NCBI GenBank assembly: GCA_013180625.2
Contig: SNVD02009651.1
Coordinates: forward strand, 1-64,000
Direction of reading: 5' to 3'
Length of the DNA stretch: 64,000 nt
DNA from: Boswellia sacra
Taxonomy: Eukaryota > Streptophyta > Magnoliopsida > Sapindales > Burseraceae
In this document: positions 1-12,686 of the stretch, piece after piece
How the letters are laid out: every line of letters begins with the position of its first letter
How positions within the stretch are numbered: position 1 is the stretch's first letter
Notes under the pieces: generated by a model
The model's input: the letters and a program-made list of their open reading frames with translations, nothing else
The model's database searches: none
Told to the model about the DNA's origin: nothing
Program-made: the position numbers and the translations under genes

Positions 1-2449
1 ATCAATACAATTAAATCCGAGAAGATCACTGACTAGCAGAGGTGAAATTGAAGGGTTTTACTCCATTTTTGTGCAAGTTGCTCCAAAACTCCTACAAACA
101 TCAAAACCACACAAAAACATAAAAATACTAAGGAATATAGCAAAGAAACATGGATGAATTGATATGAAAATGATATATAAATAGACACTTATCAGGTGCC
201 TGCAACAAACGGCTATTATGAAATCAAGCTGAACTTAGTATTATTGTTGGACCCTGATTCAAGTAGGCCAAACTAAGATGAGCCATATTCAAACCTCGAT
301 ACATATATAATAAAAAAAATTAGATGCAAATAGGCATAGATGAGGACCTGTAACTCTAATACCTTCTTCCAAAAGCGGAAGCAATGAAGGTTCAAGAGAG
401 GCAATAATTTTAATAAATATTCTTCAAGATTTGCCTCTTTGTAAGGAAAACTTCACATACACCTAGAATTTTAAGTTATTTTTTCTAGATTTAGATATTT
501 AGAAAACTAAAATTTTGATCGCTTTATTTAACATAGTTGAGTTAGTTTTAGGGGGTGTTATTGTTGGTTTTTTCTAGTAGTAGAATCAAAAGTGTTCTGA
601 AAAGCATTGCTTCTAACGAGTTACCCAAAGAATGTTCATTAATATTCCATTTATAATATCTAAAGAATGTTTATTAATATTCCATTTATAAAATTAGCAA
701 TTATAATATCTACTTTGATAATAGATTTTATTACGAAAACTAAATTACTTTATAGAAAATCGTAGTTTTCAACAAATTTCACCATCATCGCCCATCAAAT
801 ATAATTTTAATATTTAATTATTTTTTATTTCTCATAATTTATTCATATATTGTTTCTTAAAATAAGAATTGCCTAATTTCATTCGCGACTATGTTTACTT
901 GAAACCAAAAGTTTACTTATTGTAATAATAGTCTTAATTATTTCTTTTTTAAAGACATCAATTCTTTTTATTTCTCATAAATATGTGTAAATCAATCATT
1001 TGATATACATACATGTTATTTTGAATTTATGAATTTACTGATTGATTTTTAATGTAACAAAAACTGATTTACGATTTTACATATTTTGAAAGACAATAAG
1101 CTTATTATACAATACTTCCAAAATGTTAAAATTAGTTTAACACAATTACATATATTCCACTTTAGTATTAATTAATTGATCAACTGTTTAAAAATTCAAA
1201 CAAATTAATATTTGACTTTGCCTCTCCTAAATTGACATAGTGGTTTTGCCACCGCCTTCTACTTTGATACAATATTAAAAAATCACTTCATCCAAAAAAC
1301 TTAAGTTATCATATAAGAGTCTTAAAAAAATCTATGTATTTGATTATGCTTCTTTTAACAGGTTTTTTAACCCAGAAAACTGGCATGCAGAAACTGAACT
1401 CAATTTGGAAATGACTGAACTCTTACAAAATAGTTGTTCCCATACAAAAAATCATTAACTAATACATAGCAATATATAATCGTGCATTTTGTTATGTTAA
1501 TAAATAAAGAACTCATTCTGTTGTTTGTTAAAGTCGTAGTGCTACATTTTTTCATAATTTTAAGGTCTAGATGTTGATCATGAGCTATGCGAAGAGAGAA
1601 ATAGCCATCACGAAGTTCATAACTCAAACAATTCCGCAGCAAAAAGCAGTCTCAACCATCCAGAAAAATGTCTAAACTCACTTTGGACTGATCAGAAGTT
1701 GGAGTTGGAGACAAGTAATCGGTAGGTTACAATTTGAAGAATTTATATCCCGTAAATGAGTAGTGTTCTCTGGGTAGAAAACACGGCCAATGGGTGCAAA
1801 AAGTGGCCGGTGATCGCCAATAACTTTCTCATGCTAAAATCAAATATTTTGACTTACAGAAGTTGGAAAGAGAGTTAGTGCGACTAGACACGTTTTGCAG
1901 GTGGATGTACCCACGGGAGAACCACAGAGAAGGGGGTATTTATCCACTTTGGATCCCCCAAAATTAAGAATAATTTTTTTCAAGTTAGTCAACATGATAT
2001 TGACCCCTAAAAATTAAAACGGCGATCTCTATAACTTAAACGGCGTAAGGACAAATTTGACATTCAAATTCATTTCATTTTTTTCCTTTTTCTCTTTTTT
2101 TCTTTTCTCCTTCTTTTCTCTCCCTTTTCTTTTCTTCCTTTCCACGTCCAACCTGGAAAAATTGGGCTCATTTGAATATTAAAGAATTGCACATCGCTGG
2201 ACTCAATCGATCATATTCTAGTATTTATTAATTTCACCTATATGTTTAATATTGAAAGTTCAATGTTCATTGGCATTTCAATCTTAATGTTTACTTCCCA
2301 GATATCAGTCTGAACTACTGTTGAACGTCCCTACATTTTGCAAAATTGAAAAGCAGTTTCAACATTGTGGATGAAAATGAAATATAACTCAAAATGGACC
2401 TTCTTTATAACCAACTTGTTAGAAACGAGTTTAATAGGTTCAGCCAATA
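1..2449. other. Intergenic flank of the SRLK array, no gene seen
   Basis: No supportable gene. About 200-600 resembles the segments downstream of the Copia element (15980-16450) and downstream of the first intact receptor gene (20960-21300), so it is probably the duplicated 3' flank of a receptor gene lying left of the window. About 600-2160 matches 21300-21930 and 23100-24350, the 5' flank of the pseudogene at 24812. Relative to that copy, about 1414-1731 is extra sequence here, or was lost there. A short minus-strand ORF inside the extra part has no recognisable domain. Confidence 0.6.
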
Positions 2450-3140
2450 ATGGATATGCTAACTAAAGTATTGATTATCAGTTATAATTTAGTATTTTTC
2501 TTCTCTAGTTTCTCTCATGCATCCGACATCATTAGTTCATCTCAGTCTCTCAGTAATGGCAGGACCCTGGTTTCAAATAATGTGACTTTGAGCGTGGTTT
2601 CTTCAGTCCTGGAAGTTCCAAGTATCGTTACTTGGGAATTTGGTACAAGAACATACCAAGGAAAAGGTTTGTTTGGGTGGCCAACCGACTCAACCCCATT
2701 AATGATTCTTCTAGCTTGTTGATAAATACCACAGGCAATCTTGTTCTGATGAGACAAAACGAAAGTGTTGTTTGGTCAGCAAATTTGAGGGACGAGTTCA
2801 AGAGTCATGTTAGCACAGCTCCTCGGTTCAGGAAACTTTTTTGTAACAGATGAGCAAGATGGTAATTTGGGAAGTTATTTGTGGCAAAGCTTTGACTATC
2901 CAACTGCTATGTACATTGCTACCAGGAATGAAGCTGGGATGGGACTTAAAAAACTGGCTTAGAACAGCATTTATGAGCATGGAGGAGCCCAGATGACCCA
3001 TTTCCTGGAGACTTTACTTGGGGGATAGTACCAAGGATAATCCTGATCAGGGAGTTATGAGGAAAGGCTCCAAAAAGTTTTACGGCACTGGTCATGGAAT
3101 GGCCTTGGAGCCAGTGGTTAGCCAGAGTTAAACCTAGAAA
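2450..3140 (+). pseudogene. SRLK pseudogene 1 (5' exon fragment)
   Basis: Broken first exon of a G-type lectin S-receptor-like kinase. A signal peptide-like start (MDMLTKVL...SHASD) is followed by B-lectin sequence in shifting frames; [22 protein letters not shown] and SVVWSANL are all recognisable. A 1-bp loss just before the codons matching FELGFFSPG shifts the frame, and more shifts follow the lectin domain. Similarity to the intact copies stops near 3130, inside the S-locus glycoprotein domain; there is no PAN, membrane or kinase part. It is closest to the pseudogene at 24812, which shares the same frameshift and nearly the same 3' breakpoint. No functional product is expected. Confidence 0.9.
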
Positions 3141-3169
3141 AAAATTTACCAACGTCTGAAAAACTAGGT

Positions 3170-4200
3170 ATTAGCAAGTCAGATTTAAATTAGAGAATTC
3201 ATTTTCTATTGAAAATTCATTTTCTAACTGTTTTAAGATAATAAAAAGTGTATGTTGTTGCTTTACCCGTCCAAAAGTTATATTCAAAAGATAGACTCAA
3301 GAATACTTCCCTAAAATATTTTAGTAAATCGTTGAAGAGCATATACCCCAGAACCGTCTACAGTAACTTTAATATTACCCACAGCCTTATTCACATATCC
3401 ATGATTTACACGTACAACAAAATAGAACCCAAAATTTACGTTATAATCTATTCTTAGACGAGATCTACAAATTGCAATGATCAAACTAATCCTTTATTGT
3501 AGAATAGCGTAACAACATAAAGAAGCCTTGCAACACTTGCCTCACTCTTAACGTTAGCCAAGAAGAGTCCTAGTTGATCACCACTCCTTCAACTCAAACG
3601 TAAAAACTCCTTAAATCAAACCAATAAAAACCTAGTTTAACTTTGGAGACATATAAAGCAACGAAAAGATCAAATTGAAACCACGGTTCAAGTAATCACA
3701 CAAAACGTAGACCTGAGTTTCTATCGGTAATTTATTAATCCAATTCACGACCCCACGTTTCACTCTCCCTTGAAATTGATTAATATTCGCGTAACAAAAG
3801 TAATAGAGAACTTTGGGCAAAGCAATCGTCAAACGTGCGTGTGGCCAAATAAATAAATAAACCTTTAAATTTATAAAAGCTTAACACCACCTTTCAAAAA
3901 GGTAACTATTTCCATTAAAATCCACACTCAAATATTTCGCTTGATTTGCTCCATTAATTACAATCAACGATTTGATATGTCAATGAATTCACATCATCTC
4001 TTAATGACATAGAATATATTTAATCATAGAAAATCTCCTTTCGAAACTTCTCCCTTCGATAATATTCCTCCTCATAACTTTCCGTGAATTTTCTCATCTC
4101 TTTACAAAAGTATCAAAATTGATTCATTTCATCTTAATAAATATCTTGAGTTGGTTTTTCTCCAATTAGTCAAAGAATAATAATATATTTACAAAGTCTG
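3170..4200 (-). repeat. Non-coding dispersed repeat, antisense copy
   Basis: Sequence directly downstream of the broken receptor exon. It reappears at about 26000-27080 and, shortened, at 16500-16790. Shared landmarks include a stretch around 3390-3560 covering AACAACATAAAGAAG and the GTTAGCCAAG.AG.AGTCCTAGTTGATCA motif, and one around 4100-4190. Its reverse complement resembles parts of 34150-36466, so it is probably an antisense member of a non-autonomous, non-coding transposon family. No ORF with a known domain is present. Confidence 0.6.
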
Positions 4201-4399
4201 TATATAAAGTTGACGTGACATTACTTATCCAATAACACATCACTCATTAACATTTATTACATTGACTTTTGTAGAGGTAGAATTTGTAAACAACACATGG
4301 TAGAATCTTAAGACTTTAGCTTTTCCTTGTATCTATCTTTTGCTTTAAATCTGGGAAGAGCAAACCCACAATTCTGTGGGAATCCTCTAGACAGAATTA

Positions 4400-5206
4400 T
4401 GTAACAACCTTGTATGACTAATAATCTTACAAAATAATGATAAAACAGAGAAACATATCCAAAGAAAAGATAGAATACAAATAATCAAATAGAGAAAATA
4501 AGGCTTTTGCATCATTGTAGTGTGGAAGCAAGGAAGCATGACATTGACTTGTATATTTCAAAGAATTCTTGATGATCACCTTAGAGCCTTACTCCCCTAT
4601 TTATGTTCTTCATCTCCTCCAAAATCTCCACTTATCCTTCTCTTTAAAATTCAAAAATATGTTCCATTCAAATTCAAAAGAAAATAATCTTTTTCTTTAA
4701 AAGATTAATTTAATCATAATTATCTTTTATATATTCTTTCCTTTAAAGAAAATAGTATCTTTTTGAAAGATTAAATATTATTTTTTGGATAATTATTCAT
4801 TTTGAAAATAATATATTTTCTTTTGAAAAGTCAAATAATATTTTCATTTAAAATTCAAAATAACACAAATAATAATAATAATAATTGTCTTTTTAGATAT
4901 TTTATCCAAAATTTAAAATTAGAAATCAAGATAATATGATTAATATATATACCATTTTAAAGAAATATGATTATTCTTCAAAGATAACAATCATTTTAAA
5001 AAATAAATTCCAACAAGTCAATTTACAATCCTTATTATTTAAAATATTCTCTATGAATCAAAGCCCTCCAAGTGGGCCTCAACTGTAATATTTTAAATAC
5101 AGGATTTATCATGCTTCCTTAATCTTTCCATACCACAAGCCCATAATTGAGCCCTTTTAATGGCTTGGAACCGTTTTCTCTAAACCAAATAAATTAGCCA
5201 TCAACA
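4400..5206 (-). repeat. Probable LTR of an antisense Ty3/Gypsy remnant
   Basis: The segment begins TGTAACAACC and ends TCAACA on the plus strand, next to a purine tract (minus strand, 5207-5220). On the minus strand that tract reads AAGGGGGCTAA just before TGTTGATGG, the usual layout of a 3' LTR. An ATAAATAGG TATA-like motif (minus strand, near 4600) fits an LTR promoter. The right end is well supported by the purine tract. The left end is a guess based on TG...CA termini, because no second LTR is present for comparison. An (AAT)n run lies at about 4869-4885. Confidence 0.45.
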
Positions 5207-5220
5207 TTAGCCCCCTTAAT
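5207..5220 (-). other. Polypurine tract of the antisense Gypsy remnant
   Basis: On the minus strand this reads ATTAAGGGGGCTAA directly before a TGTTGATGG LTR start. A polypurine tract at this place primes plus-strand DNA synthesis in LTR retrotransposons. The pol fragment lies on the same strand at 5550-6345, in the correct order. Confidence 0.55.
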
Positions 5221-5549
5221 CATATGGACTATGCAATAAAATGAGCAATTCATATGATCAATCCAAGGACCTTTAATAATACTACAATACATATTAATTA
5301 TAGACTAATAATCTCTTAAAATGTAATTGAAACACAAATGCTAAAACAAGTATAAATAATATGAGTTTCATGAAATAAATATTTATATAATATGAGAAAT
5401 ACTATTAGAGTCTGAATAGAAAACAAATTTAATTTACCAAAAACCCTCCTTAAATTTAGAGATAATTCCATGTTGTACTCAAATTTACTTATTGCCGTGT
5501 ACTTTACTTACGTTACTTCTCTTATTTATACAAACAAGGTTTTAATTAA

Positions 5550-6345
5550 TAGGGCCCACACACAACTTGATGTAGCTCTAACAAGAATGCCTTACCCTCA
5601 TCTTCTTGAACACATCTTGCCAACACCCCTCCCAATAATCTTCTATAAAGCTCATTCAAAACCAAAGTATAATCCTTAATCAATCTCATATTACCATATC
5701 CTTCATGTGTCAGCATGGCTTCTTTTATTGATTCTCTCCAACTTCCACCCCCACCTGTTCATTCCCACTCTCTATCTCTACCTCTGTTATTGGGACAACT
5801 CTTTTAAAAACAACAATATCCCCGACTTCGTCATGAAATTCTAACTTAGAACCTAAAGTTGCCAACACATCTACCTATCTATTGCTTCATCCTCTAATAT
5901 GGTCAACAATAATCTCATCAAACTTGTCAAGTAATTATTGAGCCAATGCATGATAAAGGGCCAAAGTAGGCTCCTTTACCGAAAACTTCCCCTTTGTTTG
6001 ACTTATCACCAGAATTAAGTCCCCAATCAACCTAATTCTCTTGGCACCAATTTTCAATGCTATTACTAGTCCACTTAATGATGCCTCATACTCTGCAATA
6101 TTATTTGTAGAAGGAAAAGTTTATTTGAAAGAAAAAGCAATAGTCATACCAGTAGGATTTACGAGCACCAACCAACTCCTCCAGCTTTATAAGTAATAAA
6201 ACCATCGAAATATATTTCCCAAAATTCATCTTGCACATAAACTATACAAAATTGCCCTGGTAAATCTCCAAGTATCTCATCTGTTAAAGAAGAACATTCA
6301 TTACTCTTAAAAGAAGTCAACTTATCAATCACTGCTTGTCCTTTT
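5550..6345 (-). pseudogene. Ty3/Gypsy pol remnant: RNase H and start of integrase
   Basis: The reverse complement, read from 6345 downwards, gives AIKGQAVIDKL, then WEIYFDG, then after a frameshift NNIAEYEASLSGLVIALK and IGDLILVISQTKGKFSVKEP, then VDVLATLGS. These are the ordered landmarks of a plant Gypsy RNase H with its acidic residues (D of FDG, E of AEYEA, D of IGD). Near 5552-5625 a CVQEDEGKAFLLELHQVVCG stretch matches the zinc-binding start of integrase. The integrase core is missing; only about 330 bp separate this from the polypurine tract. In-frame stops and frameshifts make it dead. The KGQ linker and the NNxAEYEA form suggest the Tat lineage, which has a second RNase H; that is inference. 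Confidence 0.8.
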
Positions 6346-6917
6346 ATGGCACCACTTTATATACAAAATTACTTTTACATAACGGAGTATGATGATTATG
6401 TGGTGTGTTGTGTAAGTTTTTGTTTTGGCATTCCAACAATAAAGGAAGAGCGCTTCAACACAAAGAGGAATGCTTCTTTGATTTAATTTTATGAGTCTCT
6501 CATACATGTATGAGAGATAGAAATCGTACATGAGTTGTTGATTAGGTCTGTGTGAGTTAATAGACACTTGGGATAACTTGCGGCTTAAGTGTTTATGTAA
6601 TTCAACATCAGATGTTGTTTGTTATATATAACTTAACAGTGTGTTATTAAGTTATCTGCGATAGAGAGTGGGCAGTGTCACTAGAGTTTAAGATCTTGAC
6701 GAGATTTTGTTTATCAAAGATTAGGTCAGTGTGTGAGAGTGAGTCAGCACTGTAAAAGGTCCTAAAGATTGTACAAACAAGAACTTACTGAATTGTAGCT
6801 CTATAGCTGTCCGTAGATGTAGGTTTTATAACCGAACCACGTAAAAATCCTTCTATGTCGATTTACTTTACAGTTTACTGTTATATTTCTTATAACTACA
6901 TACTTCCAGATTTCACA
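6346..6917 (+). repeat. 5' LTR of the Copia element, truncated at its start
   Basis: It matches 15400-15973 closely, including TTTTACATAACGGAGTATG, the GGCATTCCAACAATAAAGGA segment and the CTTCCAGA...TCACA end. The first ~300 bp of the LTR (U3) are missing; sequence left of about 6345 is Gypsy RNase H on the opposite strand. The loss removes most of the promoter-bearing U3. Confidence 0.88.
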
Positions 6918-6919
6918 AT

Positions 6920-6931
6920 TGGTATCAGAAC
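6920..6931 (+). other. Primer binding site, initiator tRNA-Met type
   Basis: TGGTATCAGAAC lies two bases after the LTR end CACA. This complements the 3' end of plant initiator methionine tRNA, the usual primer of Copia elements. Confidence 0.85.
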
Positions 6932-7014
6932 GGGTTCACTGATAGACAAGTGAAGAAAACGATCACGTTGATCTAGAAGGATAGAGTTTATTCACAATTG
7001 AGGATCTAGAACAC

Positions 7015-8599
7015 AACCACCTATTCTTGATGATGATAATTATCTATATTGGAAGGTAAGGATGATGATGTATATCAAATCTTTTGATGATAAGGCATGG
7101 ACTAGCGTGCTTAGAGGATGGACACCGCCAACAAAGGTGAATGCTTTTGGTGATTCCGAACCCAAACCTAAGGATGAATGGACTGATGAAGAATACCGAC
7201 GTTCCAGCTAGAATTCAAAGGCTCTCAATGCAATATTTGTTGTAGTAGACTTAAACAACTTCGGACAAATTTCAAGGTGCAAAGTGGCCAAAGAAGCATG
7301 GAACATACTTGAGGTAAAACATGAAGGTACAACATCGGTTAAAAGATCTAAATTGATGAGACTTAATTCTCAATTTGAAAATTTAATGATGCATGAGGAT
7401 GAATAAATTTCTGAGTTTTACTCTAAGATATGTCACATCACAAATTCTGCATACATGCTTAGAAAAACTTTCACTGATACAGAAATTGTTAATAAAATAA
7501 TTAGATCTGTCCCAGATAAATTTCAACCTAAAATTTCAGCCATTGAGGAAGTTAAAAACATTGATGAGATGAGGGTTGATGAACAGATTGGCATTCTCCA
7601 AAATTTTAAAATTAATCAAAGTACTAGGAAGCAAAAAGGAAAAAGTATTGCATTCAATGTGAAAACTGAAAAATCCGATAATGAAAGTAATGATGAGCTT
7701 GATGAAACTGATTCTAAACAAATTGCTTTTCTAACAAGAAATTATGTCAAGTTCATGAAAAGAAATTTCAGGAAAAAGAATCAAGGAAAGCCATCAAACT
7801 CAAGTGATGAAAAATTTAGAAAGTTCAACAAGGAGAATGACAAGAAGAAGCCAAAATAACCTGAAAAGAAAGGGCAGATTCAATGTTATGAATGTTCTGG
7901 TTATTGGCATATTTAGTCTGAATGTGATAATCTTAAGAAAAAGAACAAAGGCCTGACAGCAACCTCGAGTGATGAATCAGAATCAGATTCAGAAGAATAA
8001 GATTGCATGAGCAATTTTGATGCATTTACTGCATCTGCAGCTGATAAAGGGAAAGCTGTTATGTCTGACATAACAGAAAATTACAGAACTAGTGTTGATC
8101 ATTCTGATGAAGAAGATGGACCAGAATACTATGAAAAGTTGCAAGAGACATACAACGCACTCTATGGTGAATGGCTGAATCAAAAGGAAGAAATCAAAAT
8201 CTTAAAGAAGAAGATTGAGGTGCTGGAATGTGAAAAATCCTATGTTGAAAACCATATATCAGAATTGGAGACTGTTTTGACAGACAAAACAGCACATATT
8301 GAGAAAATCATAACAGAACTGGTTGAAAGCAAGAGGTGTGTTGATCAACTCAAAACTGGAGTAGACAAACTTGATCAGGTCTTGAGTCTTGGAGAGATAA
8401 CTCCAACAAACATGGATTGGGGTACACAGAAGGTAATGTTGCATCTTCATCAAAAATAGTTTCTATGAAAGCTTCAACATCAGGTAAGAATTCTAAACTT
8501 AACTCTTTAAAGTCAAGTCCTAATTCCAAGAGCAGTGAGACATTTGTCTCTCCTCTGAGTTCTTTCAAATCCAGTCTTGAAAAGATAAGGAAATTCATT
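7015..8599 (+). pseudogene. Copia gag, degenerate
   Basis: The opening codons give a YLYWKVRMMMYI block typical of plant Copia Gag (UBN2/DUF4219 type), followed by KEAWNILEVKHEGT and FTDTEIVNKIIRSVP. A CCHC zinc knuckle (CYECSGYWH...SEC, about 7882-7923) is interrupted by a TAG. A lysine/glutamate-rich coiled-coil segment follows (8007-8459), ending near LDQVLSLGEI, as in Sirevirus Gag. A second knuckle expected after FIPIC (about 8595) is destroyed around a T-run. In-frame stops lie at 7209, 7404, 7857 and 7914. Gag would form the virus-like particle; this copy cannot make it intact. Confidence 0.85.
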
Positions 8600-8639
8600 C
8601 CAATTTGTTTTCTTTTTTTTTTGTGGTAAAAATTAAATT

Positions 8640-11600
8640 ATTGAATCTTTTGCATAAAAGGTCAAAGCAGTTTAAACTGTTACCAAAATCACAATTGCAG
8701 TTGGTTAAGAAAGACAAGACATTATGTCATGTTGCTCTTACCACCCTTGAACATACTTCTAATGGTTTGTGGTATTTTGACCGTGGTTGTTTCAGGCACA
8801 TGACTGAAAATAAACAGTTTTTAACAGATTTTAAAGCATGCAAGGAAAGTAATGTCACCTATGGAGATGAAGCAAAGAGTAAGATCATTGGTAAAGACAC
8901 TTTGAATGTCAAAGGCCTACCCAATTTTCAAAATGTCTTGCTGGTTGAAGGTTTGAAAGCTAATCTTATTAGTATTAGTTAGATTTGTGATGATAAGTAT
9001 ATTGTTAATTTCACACAAAATAAATGCATGGTCTTAGATAATTTTAGTAAATGCATTCTAGAAGGTAATAAATCTTTGGATAATTGTTATTTGGTAAAGA
9101 TTGCATTTCAAGCTAGGATTTCGGATTTAGAATTGTGGCATCAAAAATTAGGACAATTAAATTACAAAGACTTGGTTAAATTAACTAAGTTAGGTGCTGT
9201 AAAAGGAGTTTCTAAACTTAATGACAAAGTTAATGAGATTTGTGGACCATGTCAAATGGGAAAACAAATTAGAAGTTCACACAAATCAAATGCACATCTT
9301 AGCACATCCAAAAAACTTGATTTGCTTCACATGGATCTTATGGGTCCTATGCAAATTGAAAGCATTACAGGTAAGAGATACATATTTGTTTGTGTGGATG
9401 ATTTTTCTAGATATACTTGGGTTGATTTCATTAAAGAAAAATCTGACACCTTTGAAGCTTTCAGGAATCTTTATGTTAAGCTTGAAAATGAGCAAAATAG
9501 GAACATTGGCAGGATTGTGAGGATAAGAAGTGATCATGGAAAGGAGTTTGAAAACATTAGCTATGCTGACTTTTACAAATATCATGGAATTGATCATGAA
9601 TTTTCAACTTCTAAAACCCCTGAACAGAATGGCATTGTGGAAAGGAAGAATAGAACTATTTAAGAGATGGCTAGAGTAATGCTCAATAGCAAAAAGTTGA
9701 CTAAGAGGCTATGGGCTGAAGTTATAAGCACTGCCTATTATATTTCAAATAGAGTTTTTCTTATACCTGGCACTAACCAGACACCTTATGAAATTTTGAA
9801 AGGTAGAAAACCGAATTTAAAATATTTTCATGTTTTTGGATGCAGGTGTTGCATCTCAAATGACAGAGAGCAGTTAGAAAAATTAGATCCAATGAGTGAT
9901 GAATGAGTCTTTATGAGATATGCACAAAACAGCAAAGCATTTTGAGTTTACAATCTGAGAACTAAGGCAGTCATGGAATCTGCAAATGTAGTACTTGATG
10001 ATTTAGACGATTATGCAAAGTACTCACAAGAGGAAAGCATAACTAGCTTCACAGATGATACAGAGAAATCAGATTCAGATAACAACAATAAAAAAGATTT
10101 TGTTGTGAAAAAGAAAACAGCTATTGTTACACCCGACATAACAGTAACATCTGACAACTCAGATTTGAACAGAAATTCAATCAGGAATGAAGATGGAAAG
10201 AAAGATCCACCCACATGGATTCAGAAGGCACATCCAACAAGTTCTATCATTGGAACACCAGATGGCATGATGAAGACTCAGAGCAAGGTAAGAAATCAGG
10301 TAAGACTTGCATGTTATGTTTCTCTAGTTGAACCAAAAAAAGTGAAAGAAGCCTTAAAAGAAGATGTGTGGATTCAAGCCATGCAAGATGAACTTAATCA
10401 GTTTAAAAGAAATGAAGTATGGGAATTTGTTCCTAGGCTAGAAAATGCAAATGTCATTAGAACTAAATGGATATTCAAAAATAAAACTGATGAAAGTGGA
10501 CAAGTAGTAAGAAATAAGGCTAGGCTAGTTGCACAAGGTTACACATAAGTAGAAAGGATAGACTTTGATTAGACCTTTGCACCAGTAGCTAGACTTGAGT
10601 CGATTACTACTTGCAATTGCTTGTTTGCTTGATTTTAAATTGTACCAAATGGATGTTAAAACAATATTTTTAAATGGCTATCTCAATGAATAAGTCTTTG
10701 TTGAACAGCCTAAGGGTTTTGAAGATCCTAAACATCCTAATTTTGTGTACAAATTGCACAAAACTTTGTATGGTTTGAAACAAGCTCTTGGAACTTGGTA
10801 TGAAAGGTTGACAAACTTTTTGATCAACAGAGGTTATAAAAGAGGTAGCAATAATAAGACTTTGTTTATCAAACATGCATCTAACTATTTTATTGTTGCA
10901 CAAATATATGTGGATGACATTGTATTCGGATTAACTAACAAAAGCAAAACTAATGAGTTTGTTAAGTTGATGCAGGAAGAGTTTGAGATGAGCATGGTAG
11001 GAGAATTAAATTTCTTTCTTGGTTTGCAGGTTAAGCAACTGAATGATGGGATATTCATATCTCAATCAAAATATGCTAAAAATCATGTAAAGAAATTTGG
11101 GCTTGAGAATTCAAAACCAATGAAAAACTCCTATCAGTACTAATCTTAAACTTTCAAAAGACAATATAGGAAAAGATGTTGATGCAAGTTTGTATAGAAG
11201 TGTCATTGGCGATTTGTTATATCTCACAACAAGCAAACCAGTTTTGTACTTTAGTGTAGGACTTTGTGCAAGATTTCAAGCAAATCCAAAGGAATCACAT
11301 CTTGCAGCAGCTAAGAGAATCATCAGGTATGTTCATGGAACACATGATTATGGAATATGGTTTTCTAAAGGTACAAATGATTATCTTGCAGGGTTTAGTG
11401 ATACTGATTGGGCAGAAAATGCAGATGACAGAAAAAGTACCTTAAGAGGATGTTTTTGTCTTGGTACTAACTTAGTTTCATGACACAGCAAAAAATAAAA
11501 TTCTATTTCTTTGTCTACTGCTAAAGTCAAATACATAGCAGTAAGGAGTTGTTGCACACTACTACTGTGGATGAAGCAAATGTTGAGTGACTATGGTATT

Positions 11601-11855
11601 GAATCAAAGCCCATAACTGTGTTTTGTGATAATACTAGTACTATAAATATTTTCAAAAATCCTGTTCAGCATTCTAGAACAAAACACATTGACATAAGAT
11701 ACCATTTTATAAGGGAACTAGTAGAATCTAAGGTGATACACATTGAACACATCTCCACTGATAGACAATTGGCTGACTTGTTCACTAAGGCATTGGATAC
11801 AACTAGATTTGAAAATCTAAGAAAAGCCTTAGGCATCTGTCAGTTATCTGAATAA
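8640..11855 (+). pseudogene. Copia pol: protease, integrase, reverse transcriptase, RNase H, degenerate
   Basis: Protease: WYFDRGCFRHMT (8770-8805), where the catalytic D-S-G is changed to D-R-G. Integrase: pre-integrase LWHQKLGQLN...CGPCQMGK (second His changed to Gln), then catalytic acids in HMDLMGP, RSDHGKEF and NGIVERKNR. Reverse transcriptase: KWIFKNKTDESGQV, LYGLKQALGTWYERL and an intact YVDD (10907-10918). RNase H: CDNTSTINI...RTKHIDIRYHF, ending at 11855. In-frame stops occur at 8980, 9661, 9904 and 10546, and the frame changes between 10560 and 10745 and again between 11143 and 11190. Enzyme activity is therefore lost. Domain order is diagnostic of Ty1/Copia. Confidence 0.92.
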
Positions 11856-12686
11856 ACACTGCTTACTGTTATGTCATTTGTATCTGTAATATCATAAGTT
11901 TTCTTCTAATTAAGCTTGTGTGAGTTGTGATATAAAAATTAGGTGAATGGTAAAATACTGGTTTAAAAACGAAAACTACAGAGAGGGCTACCAGTATATG
12001 ATGTGTGAAAGCCATCCATTGAGAGTAACTTCATTGTATCTAGGAAATATGGTAAGGTCACCCACTTAAATGAAAAAGGGCTACCTTTATACATGTGTTA
12101 AAGCTACTGTATTTATTTAGAAAATTCACATTGAGACTAAGTTTTGTGTGTGTAAGAAACATGCTCAAGTTGATTACTCAATTGGATTAAGGGATAAAAT
12201 AATTAAAAAGTAAATAAAACAGCTCTGAAATATGCTTTCTTAGAATGATTCATATGATGTCCAGATATTGTTGTTATGTTATTGTTAATTATTTTCTGTG
12301 ACGCTTTTTATAACATACGATGCTCTTTGTGCTTATCTGAAATTTGATTTTCTTATGTGTCCATGTGTCAAAAATGCCATGTCAGCATTATTGAATTGAG
12401 AGGGAGAAGTTTCAGTGGCAGGAATCCTAATTCTATTAGAATTCCTTATTCTAATGAGAATCAAATTTTGAATTTTTATTTATTAATATCAGTTATGAAA
12501 CGGTTTTTGGAAAGGAAATTAACATTAATTCTTTGTTAAAAACAAAATTTTTTTCAGCCTAGTATATTACAAAATTGCTTAGGGCTTCTCCTACTCATTC
12601 CATACCCATTCAACAGTTTCTCCACTATCCCTTGTCCTGTTTCTCTTCTTGTCATAAGAACTTTATGTAGATTACAAACCCTAACA
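11856..12686 (+). other. Spacer between pol and env-like ORF
   Basis: No coding similarity is seen. Such a spacer is usual in Sireviruses, where the extra ORF is thought to be expressed separately from gag-pol. A TTGAGAGGGAGAAG purine run at about 12395 resembles the polypurine tracts further down. Confidence 0.5.

Noticed and set aside
1400..1642. 80-codon minus-strand ORF
   Set aside because: No domain, no promoter, and the DNA is absent from the paralogous flank; probably chance or insertion-derived.
6920..6931. tRNA-Met-like sequence
   Set aside because: It is the retrotransposon primer binding site, not a tRNA gene; no cloverleaf surrounds it. The same applies to 30933-30948.
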